DNA from: Putridiphycobacter sp045107045
GTDB lineage: Bacteria > Bacteroidota > Bacteroidia > Flavobacteriales_D > Crocinitomicaceae
NCBI GenBank assembly: GCA_045107045.1
Contig: JBGCFR010000002.1
Location: 26,737 to 90,736, forward strand
Direction of reading: 5' to 3'
DNA length: 64,000 bases
A program made the position numbers and the translations under genes. Below are positions 52,179-60,098 of this stretch, piece by piece. The notes under the pieces were generated by a model that was not told the origin of the DNA, ran no database searches, and was given only the letters and a program-made list of their open reading frames with translations. Numbering within the stretch: the stretch's first letter is position 1; every line of letters begins with the position of its first letter.

Positions 52179-53219
52179 ATGTCATTTTTATCACGGCCCC
52201 TAAATATTATTTTGACGGCAAGTGTGATTTTATCAGTACTCGTTTTATGCATTTTCATTTTTGCATCATTCTTTTTTAAAATAGAGATTTCTTTTGAATC
52301 CTACCTTACCATAAGTCTTTCGATAGGATTGATAGCATTTGTTATTTTTTATCTATTCATTGCACGGTATATTGATAAGGAAATTAGGTTGATTCAAAAA
52401 ATAATTAGTAAAAGAAAAAACCCAAAAACAACCAATTTAGGAATATCAGATCCAGTGTTTGAAAACTTACAAGAGAAAGCTGAAGAATGGGCAGAAAATC
52501 AGCAAAAACGAATTGAATTATTAGAGGAGCAAGCTGATTTTAGACGTGAGTTTTTAGGAAATCTTGCTCATGAGTTAAAAACACCAGTATTTAGTATCCA
52601 AGGCTATATTCTTACTTTGCTTGAGGGTGGCTTGGAGGATGAAACAGTAAATCGTTCATTTTTGAATAAGGCCATGTCTGGTGTAGATAGGATTACTTCA
52701 GTACTTGATGATTTGGACGACATTTCAAAAATCGAATTTAACCGCTCTGATCTAAAATTAACGAAGTTTGATATTGTTGGTTTGACTAGGAAAATTTTCG
52801 ATTTAGTAGATAAATCAGCAAATCAAAAGGGAATTAAAGTAAAGCTAGAGAGCAACTACGAATCCATTATGGTATTTGCTGATAAAGGTAAAATAGGTCA
52901 AGTTTTAACTAACTTGATTTCAAATTCTATCTCCTATGGCGCTGAGAATGGTACAACGGTTATTAAAATGCATAAAGCCAATCGTAAACAATTAACTATT
53001 GATGTAATTGACGACGGGATAGGCATTGAAGATATTCATTTAGAACGTTTGTTTGAACGCTTTTATAGAATAGAAAAAAGCAGAGCTAGAAATTTTGCAG
53101 GATCTGGATTAGGGTTAGCTATCGTGAAACATATTGTTGAGGCACATAATCAAAACATTACTGTGAACAGTACTATTGGTGAAGGGTCTGAGTTTTCGTT
53201 TGGTTTGGAGTTGGCATAA
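52179..53219 (+). CDS. Sensor histidine kinase
   Basis: 346 residues. Two helices (~9-33 and 45-65) with a very short loop, so no large periplasmic sensor. Phospho-acceptor His131 in FLGNLAHELKTPVFSIQGY, then HATPase (NLISNSISYG, DDGIGIEDIHLERLFERFYR, GSGLGLAIVKHIVEAH). It starts immediately after the gldD stop. The cognate response regulator is not adjacent. Confidence 0.92.
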   Translation: MSFLSRPLNIILTASVILSVLVLCIFIFASFFFKIEISFESYLTISLSIGLIAFVIFYLFIARYIDKEIRLIQKIISKRKNPKTTNLGISDPVFENLQEKAEEWAENQQKRIELLEEQADFRREFLGNLAHELKTPVFSIQGYILTLLEGGLEDETVNRSFLNKAMSGVDRITSVLDDLDDISKIEFNRSDLKLTKFDIVGLTRKIFDLVDKSANQKGIKVKLESNYESIMVFADKGKIGQVLTNLISNSISYGAENGTTVIKMHKANRKQLTIDVIDDGIGIEDIHLERLFERFYRIEKSRARNFAGSGLGLAIVKHIVEAHNQNITVNSTIGEGSEFSFGLELA

Positions 53220-53231
53220 AAGAAATAAGGT

Positions 53232-54872
53232 ATGATTTCAAATATTAAGAAAAGAAAAAGGAAAGCCTATTCTACGGCTTTTGCAATTGCTCGGTCTTAT
53301 ATTTGGCTAAAAGTTTTAAAGCCGTTTATTTCTTATCAGCGCTATGGCGAAAAATTAGAGAAGAAGCATCTCAAGAATGCTGATAAACTGAAAGATGCAA
53401 TAACAGAATTAAATGGCCTCTTTATTAAAGTAGGCCAATTGCTATCAATTATGTCAAATGTTTTGCCTGAGGCCTATGCAATAGCTTTGGAGACATTACA
53501 AGACCATGCCCCAGCAAGTTCTCCAAAAGATAGTGAGGCAACCATTTTGAATGAGTTAGGAAGGCCTCCCACATCTATTTTTGATCAGTTTGAAGCAGAA
53601 CCAATAGCAGCGGCTTCCATAGGGCAAGTTCATATAGCATATTTAACTACTGGTGAAAAAGTTGCAGTTAAAATTCAGCATCCACAAATTGAGCGTTTAG
53701 CAAAACTCGACCTTCAAATAATTGAGAACTTGGTAAAACTGGCGGGAAGATATTTTAAAGTAAATGGACTTGATAATATTTATAAGCAGGTTCGTATTAT
53801 GATTAATGAGGAATTAGACTACAGTCATGAGGCCTCAGCTATGCAAACAATTCGTGAAAATTTAAAAGATCAAAAACGAGTTATAGTACCTGAAGTTTTT
53901 ACTGAGCTTAGTTCTAAAAAAGTTCTAGTAACCAAATTTTGTGAAGGTCAAAAAATAGCCAATCAAGAACTGTATACAAACGGTAAGTTAGATGCTCAGG
54001 ATATATCTGAACATCTGATGACCGCTTATTGTAAAATGCTTTTAGTAGATGGATATTACCATGCTGACCCTCATCCAGGTAATATTTTAGTAAATCAGGA
54101 AGGAGAAATCATATTATTGGACTTTGGAGCAGTGGGGATATTGTCCGACATAACGAGAAAGGAGATCCCAAAATTTTTACAGGCCATTGTAGCAAAGGAT
54201 AGCGAACGAGTCTTAACATCAATGCAAAAAATGGGATTTGTGAGTAAGGACAAAGACACAGAAAAGACTGCTCAAAAAATGATTGACGCAATGAATGAAT
54301 TTATTTCTAGCGGCGTTAATTTCTCAGAAATGGATTACGATACCATTAAAAATTCGAATATTGATGAGTTAAGAAAGGAACTAAGTTTTAAAGAACTCAC
54401 CTCAACTTTTGATGTACCAAAAGATTGGATTTTACTCCAGAGATCGCTCGTTTTGTTATTAGCCATTTTTGCTAATATTGCCCCAAAATATAACCCTGTA
54501 GATACAATTAAGCCATTTGTAAAAAGGATGGTATTAAGCAAAGAAGGGTTTAAGAATTTAGTACTTGATTCTATTGTATCCCAGGCCACCACTTTATTAG
54601 GAATTCCTAGAAAGGTAGATGCTTTTTTAAACAAAGCCAACAAAGGGGAATTAGAAATTGAGGTAAAAGGATTTGAAAAACAAATGAAAAGGCGAAATGC
54701 CTTAAGCTGGCAAATTTTTATTGGTAGTTTTGCCATGATTTGCTTTATTCTATCGTTTATTGCGAATCAATATGGTAACATAGTTTACGAAAGATATTTT
54801 ATTGTTTCAGCATTGGTTTTAGGGTTAATTTTTGCTTTACTAGTGCTAAGAGGAGTTTTTAAAAGGTTCTGA
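53232..54872 (+). CDS. ABC1/UbiB-family atypical kinase
   Basis: 546 residues. KxGQ motif in NGLFIKVGQLLSIMSNVLP, A-rich loop AAASIGQVHIAYL, catalytic Lys in VAVKIQHPQIE, HADPHPGNILVN and LLDFGAVG, and two C-terminal membrane helices (~490-545). UbiB/Coq8 proteins support quinone biosynthesis as ATPases. It starts 12 bases after the histidine kinase. Quinone type here is presumably menaquinone, by phylum. Confidence 0.9.
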   Translation: MISNIKKRKRKAYSTAFAIARSYIWLKVLKPFISYQRYGEKLEKKHLKNADKLKDAITELNGLFIKVGQLLSIMSNVLPEAYAIALETLQDHAPASSPKDSEATILNELGRPPTSIFDQFEAEPIAAASIGQVHIAYLTTGEKVAVKIQHPQIERLAKLDLQIIENLVKLAGRYFKVNGLDNIYKQVRIMINEELDYSHEASAMQTIRENLKDQKRVIVPEVFTELSSKKVLVTKFCEGQKIANQELYTNGKLDAQDISEHLMTAYCKMLLVDGYYHADPHPGNILVNQEGEIILLDFGAVGILSDITRKEIPKFLQAIVAKDSERVLTSMQKMGFVSKDKDTEKTAQKMIDAMNEFISSGVNFSEMDYDTIKNSNIDELRKELSFKELTSTFDVPKDWILLQRSLVLLLAIFANIAPKYNPVDTIKPFVKRMVLSKEGFKNLVLDSIVSQATTLLGIPRKVDAFLNKANKGELEIEVKGFEKQMKRRNALSWQIFIGSFAMICFILSFIANQYGNIVYERYFIVSALVLGLIFALLVLRGVFKRF

Positions 54873-54910
54873 TTATACCATGGTTGTTAAACAAATACAA
54901 ATTTATATCA

Positions 54911-55489
54911 ATGAGTCCAGAGCTAAAAGCGCTTAAGTTATACCTTGCTAATTTGGTGACAATGGATGATAAGACGTTTGATTTATGTTTGGACTTTACA
55001 CAAACAAAACAAATAAAAAAAGGAGATTATTTGGTAAGGGCGGGTAATGTCTGCAACGAAATAGCCTTCATTAATGAAGGCATTTTTAGAATTTACTATC
55101 TAAAGGATGGTGTTGAAGTTAATACATGTTTTTGTAAGGAAAATACAATAGTATCATCATTACAAAGCTTTACCAATAAATCCATTTCTAACGATTATAT
55201 TCAAGCACTTGAGGACTCAACAATAACAACAATTTCAAACAGTAGTTTAGCCAAACTTTATAAAAAAGATCAAAGCTGGCAATCTATTGGACGGCTGTTT
55301 ATTGAAAAAGAATGTTTGCGATTGTCCGACAGAGTTAATATGTTAAGTTTTGAAACCGCACTCGAAAAATACAATCAATTAATTTCAACACAACCTGACA
55401 TTATTCAAAGGGTTCCTATTCAATATATTGCAACTTATATTGGGGTGTCCAGAGAAACGCTTAGTCGTATTCGATCAAAAATAACTTAG
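54911..55489 (+). CDS. Crp/Fnr-family transcription regulator
   Basis: 192 residues from the ATG at 54911; the frame also opens at a TTG at 54884, which is less likely. Cyclic-nucleotide-binding-like domain (~15-130) and C-terminal HTH with VPIQYIATYIGVSRETLSRI. No Cys cluster for iron-sulfur as in FNR. Immediately downstream, before the next gene, is a Crp-like palindrome (55503-55518). Confidence 0.9.
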   Translation: MSPELKALKLYLANLVTMDDKTFDLCLDFTQTKQIKKGDYLVRAGNVCNEIAFINEGIFRIYYLKDGVEVNTCFCKENTIVSSLQSFTNKSISNDYIQALEDSTITTISNSSLAKLYKKDQSWQSIGRLFIEKECLRLSDRVNMLSFETALEKYNQLISTQPDIIQRVPIQYIATYIGVSRETLSRIRSKIT

Positions 55490-55502
55490 ATCAACATCAT
55501 TT

Positions 55503-55518
55503 TGTGACATATGTCAAT
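55503..55518. promoter_or_regulatory. Crp/Fnr-type palindromic site
   Basis: TGTGACATATGTCAAT contains the 12-base perfect palindrome TGACATATGTCA (55505-55516) and fits TGTGA-N6-TCA. It is 53 bases upstream of the membrane-protein ATG and 14 bases after the Crp/Fnr gene stop, as expected for a target of that regulator. Confidence 0.6.
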
Positions 55519-55570
55519 TGAAATTATCTAGTAACAGACCATTTTTGTATAAAATTTTAAACTTATAAAA

Positions 55571-56140
55571 ATGGAAATATTATATTATTTAACGTCAATG
55601 TGTTTGTTGGTATTTATGATTTTGGCAACTTATGATGGACTTTATCTTCATATCTGGAAGTTTGGATTATTCAGCAAAAGAGAGAGCGTTTTTGAGCATA
55701 AAACCCATACAATAAGAGCCATTCTATTTCCTTTAATAATTTGGTTCTTATTTATCAGGATTGACGATCTTAGTTTTTGGATAGGAATTGGCTTAGTTGT
55801 GATTGATTTGATAACTCTAGGTATTGATGCCTATTCTGAGAATGATAGTAGAAAAGCATTGGGTGGACTACCAAAATGGGAGTACATCCTTCATTTGTTT
55901 GCCAACGGATTTCATTTTGCTGCCATCTTGTTAATGCTAGCCACAAAAATAAAAATTACTGATTTTGGTTTCCTTTTAATACAGCCTTCAGGTGAAAGTT
56001 TTGGGCAGCAAATGGTGGATTTTATTTCTGTAAATATTATTCCAGGTGCAATTGCTTTGGGTTTACTCCATCTTCTTTTATTAATTCCCAAAGTGCAAGA
56101 AGTCTGGTTTAAATATAGATCGAAAGTGGTTTGCTGTTAA
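55571..56140 (+). CDS. Integral membrane protein, putative Crp/Fnr target
   Basis: 189 residues with about five helices: MEILYYLTSMCLLVFMILAT, IRAILFPLIIWFLFI, IGIGLVVIDLITLGI, FANGFHFAAILLMLA and IIPGAIALGLLHLLLLI. A VFEHKTHTIRA motif with two His and an Asp/Glu pair (DGLYLHIWKF) could bind metal. No recognised family. Placement behind a Crp/Fnr gene and its palindrome suggests stress- or oxygen-dependent expression. Function unknown. Confidence 0.75.
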   Translation: MEILYYLTSMCLLVFMILATYDGLYLHIWKFGLFSKRESVFEHKTHTIRAILFPLIIWFLFIRIDDLSFWIGIGLVVIDLITLGIDAYSENDSRKALGGLPKWEYILHLFANGFHFAAILLMLATKIKITDFGFLLIQPSGESFGQQMVDFISVNIIPGAIALGLLHLLLLIPKVQEVWFKYRSKVVCC

Positions 56141-56151
56141 TGATATAGTAG

Positions 56152-57021
56152 TTAATTGACCAAAACAGCTATGTTCTTTTTCACTTTTAAAACTGAAAGC
56201 TTTCCAAAAGTAATGGCTCTATTATCGTCTATATGCCCAGCTGGAAAATCGAAACAAACTGGGAAGTCAAATTCTGAAACATGCTGAGATATCAATTCTT
56301 CCACTGTATTGCCAAAAGGCACTTCGGTATCTTTTATTCCTGTCATGCCACCAACAATTAAACCTGCCAAATTTTTCAATTTGCCGGCTTTTTTCAAATT
56401 CCACAACATCCGATCTATGGTATAAACGTACTCACTTACGTCCTCAATAAAAAGAATTTTATCGGTAAAATTAAAATCCGAATTAGTACCAACTAAGGTT
56501 TGTATAGTGGCTAAATTTCCACCTATAACTTCAGCTTTAGCTGTGCCTATTTTATTAAACTTATTTGGTAACATTTCATATTTATTCGCTTTATGATCTA
56601 TTGCTTTGAATAAGGAATTAATGCTGGCTTCTGAATTCTTAGCAAAATTTAATGGCATAGTGGCATGGACTGTTGGGAGTCCTAAATGATGGCAATGTAT
56701 ATGAAAAACAGTAATATCACTAAAGCCTACAATCAATTTGTTTAGTGAAATAAGTCCTGAAAAGTCAAGTTCATCTATAATTTGAATACATCCGTATCCG
56801 CCCCTAGCGCATAAAATGACATCAATTGAAGGGTCGTCAATAGCGTTTTGAAAGTCAACCAATCTTTCTTGCACGGTTCCTGAAAAATAATGATGTTGAG
56901 AGGTAGCATGCTGACCAACGGAAACATGATGACCGGCTTCTGACAAGAGTTTAACTGCATTGTCAATTAGGTCCGCTGAAATAGCCTTTGCGGGTGATAC
57001 AATTCTTATATTTTTGCTCAT
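56152..57021 (-). CDS. Cytoplasmic LD-carboxypeptidase, family S66
   Basis: 289 residues from the ATG at 57021; a TTG one codon upstream extends the frame. It has the catalytic Ser in VGFSDITVFH, Glu in LFIEDVSEYVYTIDRMLW and His in FPAGHIDDNRA, and LCARGGYGCIQI. No signal peptide, so it fits the cytosolic LdcA of murein recycling better than the Tat-type paralogue at 5366-6388. It diverges from metG. Confidence 0.9.
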   Translation of the reverse strand: MSKNIRIVSPAKAISADLIDNAVKLLSEAGHHVSVGQHATSQHHYFSGTVQERLVDFQNAIDDPSIDVILCARGGYGCIQIIDELDFSGLISLNKLIVGFSDITVFHIHCHHLGLPTVHATMPLNFAKNSEASINSLFKAIDHKANKYEMLPNKFNKIGTAKAEVIGGNLATIQTLVGTNSDFNFTDKILFIEDVSEYVYTIDRMLWNLKKAGKLKNLAGLIVGGMTGIKDTEVPFGNTVEELISQHVSEFDFPVCFDFPAGHIDDNRAITFGKLSVLKVKKNIAVLVN

Positions 57022-57050
57022 CAAGGCTAAAAATACAATTTGGAATTCAA

Positions 57051-57077
57051 TTGCACCAAATCCTTTTACTATTTTTG
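57051..57077 (+). promoter_or_regulatory. metG promoter (-33 TTG and -7 TAnnTTTG)
   Basis: TTG (57051-57053), a 16-base spacer and TATTTTTG (57070-57077), 21 bases before the metG ATG. This is the best-spaced Bacteroidetes-type promoter in the window. Confidence 0.6.
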
Positions 57078-57098
57078 TCGAAAGTTCATTAGTAAAGC

Positions 57099-59153
57099 AT
57101 GAGTGATAAATTTACAGTAACCGCCGCCCTTCCGTATGCAAATGGTCCATTACATTTAGGACATATAGCAGGGGTTTATTTGCCAGCAGACATTTTTGTT
57201 CGATTTCTTAGAATGAAACAAGAAGATGTTTTATTTGTTTGTGGAAGTGATGAGCATGGTGCTGCCATTACGCTGCGTGCAAAGAAGGAGGGTATTTCAC
57301 CGCAAGCTATTGTAGATAAATACCATCAATTAAATAGCAAAGCCTTTAAAGATTTTGACATATCATTTGATATTTATTCCAGAACGTCAAATCATATTCA
57401 TCATGAAACCGCTCAGGATTATTTTAAAGTATTGAATGAAAAAGGTGCTTTTACAAAAAAAACAACGGAGCAATTCTATGATAAGGACTTTAATCAGTTT
57501 TTGGCAGATCGATATGTTACTGGTGATTGCCCGAATTGCAAAAATCCAGGTGCTTATGGTGACCAATGCGAAAATTGTGGCGCAGCCTTAAGCCCAAAAG
57601 AATTAATAAACCCTAAGTCTACTTTAAGTGGAAAAACGCCTATTCTGAAGGAAACAACACATTGGTTTTTGCCAATGGAACGACACGAGGAATGGTTAAA
57701 AGAGTGGATAACAGATGGTACTTTGGAAAGGAAGCAACAACATGATCCTAAAACATGGAGAAATCAAGTTAATGGGCAATCGTTAAGTTGGATCAATGGC
57801 GGATTGCACCCGCGTGCTATGACTAGAGATTTAGATTGGGGTGTAAAAGTGCCAGTAGAAGGTGCAGACGGGAAAGTACTATATGTTTGGTTGGATGCAC
57901 CAATTGGATATATTTCGGCAACTAAAGAATGGGCTTCTAAAAATGGTAAAACGTGGAAGGACTATTGGACGGGTGATCGTAAACTTGTTCATTTTATTGG
58001 GAAGGACAATATTGTTTTTCACGCCATCATATTCCCAATATTATTGAAAGAACATGGTGGTTTGGTATTACCAGATAATGTGCCTGCCTATGAATTCCTG
58101 AACTTAGAAGGAGACAAATTTTCAACCTCCAGAAATTGGGCCGTGTGGTTGCATGAGTTTATGGAAGAAAATCCCGATAAAAAGGATGAATTGAAATATG
58201 TTCTGACTTCAATTGCACCTGAAAGCAGAGACAGTGAGTTTACATGGTCGGAATTTCAAGCTAGAATTAATAATGAATTGGCAGATGTATTTGGCAATTT
58301 TGTGAATCGTGCTATTGTATTAACGCATAAATATTTTGAAGGAAAGGTGCCTGCGAGAGGTGCGTTAGAGGCATATGATAAAGAAGTGTTAGAGGCATTA
58401 GCCACTTATCCTGATAAAATAGAAAACTTATTAAGAGCCTATAAAATACGTGAAGCTCAAAGTGAAGCTATGAATTTAGCCCGGTTAGGTAATAAGTACT
58501 TGGCAGAAACAGAGCCTTGGAAATTGGCCAAAACAGATATGCTTCGTGTAGAGACCATTTTAAATATTGCTTTGCAGATTACAGCCAATTTAACCATAAT
58601 ATTTCAACCATTTTTACCTCAAAAAGCTAAAAAACTAGCTGAATTCTTAAATATTGATTTATTAAACTGGAATAGTGCAGGACAAAATAATGTATTGTCT
58701 ACTGGTCACCAATTGAACAAACCAAGTATTATGATTTCAAAAATTGATGATGATTTTGTAGCAGCACAAGTCGCCAAACTAGAAGCTTCCAAAGCAGAAA
58801 CAGTGGGCGACTTTCCACCTCAAAAAGAAAATATCTCATTTGATGACTTTACAGCAATGGATATTCGAATAGGTGAAATTATTGCTGCTGAAAAGGTGCC
58901 TAAAGCAGATAAATTATTAAAGCTGATAGTGGATACAGGCTTAGATAAAAGAACTGTAGTTTCAGGTATTGCTGAACATTATAAACCTGAAGATATTATT
59001 GGCAGAAAAGTATCTGTTTTAATGAATCTAGCACCAAGAAAAATCCGCGGGGTAGAATCTCAAGGTATGATATTAATGGCTGAGAATGGCGAAGGCAAGC
59101 TAAGTTTTGTTTCGCCTGAAGATGGCTTTAAAGCTGGGGGAGAAGTTAGGTAG
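57099..59153 (+). CDS. metG: Methionyl-tRNA synthetase
   Basis: 684 residues: HIGH-type PYANGPLHLGHIAGVY, a zinc knuckle with CPNC and CENCG (~145-160), KMSKS-type KFSTS in GDKFSTSRNW, and a C-terminal dimerising tRNA-binding domain (FDDFTAMDIRIGEIIAAEKV). It charges initiator and elongator tRNA-Met. The next gene overlaps its stop by one base. Confidence 0.96.
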   Translation: MSDKFTVTAALPYANGPLHLGHIAGVYLPADIFVRFLRMKQEDVLFVCGSDEHGAAITLRAKKEGISPQAIVDKYHQLNSKAFKDFDISFDIYSRTSNHIHHETAQDYFKVLNEKGAFTKKTTEQFYDKDFNQFLADRYVTGDCPNCKNPGAYGDQCENCGAALSPKELINPKSTLSGKTPILKETTHWFLPMERHEEWLKEWITDGTLERKQQHDPKTWRNQVNGQSLSWINGGLHPRAMTRDLDWGVKVPVEGADGKVLYVWLDAPIGYISATKEWASKNGKTWKDYWTGDRKLVHFIGKDNIVFHAIIFPILLKEHGGLVLPDNVPAYEFLNLEGDKFSTSRNWAVWLHEFMEENPDKKDELKYVLTSIAPESRDSEFTWSEFQARINNELADVFGNFVNRAIVLTHKYFEGKVPARGALEAYDKEVLEALATYPDKIENLLRAYKIREAQSEAMNLARLGNKYLAETEPWKLAKTDMLRVETILNIALQITANLTIIFQPFLPQKAKKLAEFLNIDLLNWNSAGQNNVLSTGHQLNKPSIMISKIDDDFVAAQVAKLEASKAETVGDFPPQKENISFDDFTAMDIRIGEIIAAEKVPKADKLLKLIVDTGLDKRTVVSGIAEHYKPEDIIGRKVSVLMNLAPRKIRGVESQGMILMAENGEGKLSFVSPEDGFKAGGEVR

Positions 59154-60001
59154 TGAGCCTTGTTCATAGAGCCATACAATTGCTATTGAAAGCACCAAAA
59201 TTCATTGGCAGAGATTTCTTGATTGAACAATTGCCAAAATGGTTCATTAGACCTGCCAAAGGTAAAGTAGTCTTGAAAACAATTTATGGTTTCAAAATTG
59301 AACTCGATCCTTCATTCGACAAGAACATTGAAAATGTCATCTACAATAGAGGGGTTTACGAGCAAGGCACTGTAAGTGTATTACAGGATTTTTTAGAGCC
59401 AGACGATACTTTTGTTGATGCTGGCGCTAATATTGGTTTTTTATCACTAGTAGCGGCTAAAGCAGTAGGTGAACTTGGTCATGTGCATGCCTTTGAACCA
59501 TTTCCAAGCACTTTTGAAATTTTGGAAAGGAATAAGAGCCTAAACAACTTCAATCGAATTGTTACTTACCCGTTCGCACTAGGCAATGAAACATGTTCAA
59601 AAGAAATTTATACCGAGAATGAAAATAGAGGAGGCGCTTCTTTGGTTAATCATATCTCAGATTCAGGCACTACAATTGACATTAAACGTTTAGATGATTT
59701 GGAGTTTCGAACACCAATTAAAGTATTAAAAATTGATGTAGAAGGCTTTGAATTTGAAGTGCTGAAAGGCGCTGAAGAAACCATCAGAAAAGACATGCCT
59801 AAGCTAATTATTGAATATAGCGTTGATAGAAATAACACCATTGCTTCAAAAAAAATGTACACATGGTTGCAGGATTTACCACACTATAAATTTTATAAGC
59901 TTAATAATGGAAAAGAACGGAAGGGCAAACTCGTTGAATTGTTAACTGAAAAAGACCTTCCTGAACACGATAATATTTTCTGTATTCCTCATTATTGGTA
60001 A
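59153..60001 (+). CDS. FkbM-family methyltransferase
   Basis: 282 residues from a GTG that overlaps the metG stop. Rossmann-type motif FVDAGANIGFLSLVAAKAVG (~84-103), HAFEPFPSTFEIL and the FkbM C-terminal IKVLKIDVEGFEFEVLKGA. FkbM enzymes methylate hydroxyls on glycans or small molecules. The substrate is unknown; a surface glycan would fit the other glycan genes. Possibly cotranscribed with metG. Confidence 0.88.
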   Translation: MSLVHRAIQLLLKAPKFIGRDFLIEQLPKWFIRPAKGKVVLKTIYGFKIELDPSFDKNIENVIYNRGVYEQGTVSVLQDFLEPDDTFVDAGANIGFLSLVAAKAVGELGHVHAFEPFPSTFEILERNKSLNNFNRIVTYPFALGNETCSKEIYTENENRGGASLVNHISDSGTTIDIKRLDDLEFRTPIKVLKIDVEGFEFEVLKGAEETIRKDMPKLIIEYSVDRNNTIASKKMYTWLQDLPHYKFYKLNNGKERKGKLVELLTEKDLPEHDNIFCIPHYW

Positions 60002-60031
60002 ATTTCGAAAATTTTAATTCTTAGAAAAAGA

Positions 60032-60053
60032 CAAAAATAAATCCTTATTTTTG
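60032..60053. promoter_or_regulatory. Perfect inverted repeat containing -7 boxes
   Basis: CAAAAATAA (60032-60040) and TTATTTTTG (60045-60053) are exact complements around ATCC. On each strand the arm carries TATTTTTG, a -7 consensus. It could be a promoter of the caspase gene, 45 bases upstream of its ATG, or a weak hairpin behind the FkbM gene. Confidence 0.4.
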
Positions 60054-60098
60054 AAGCAGTCATTTTAACATAACCTTAATGGATCTAACTGAAAATTA

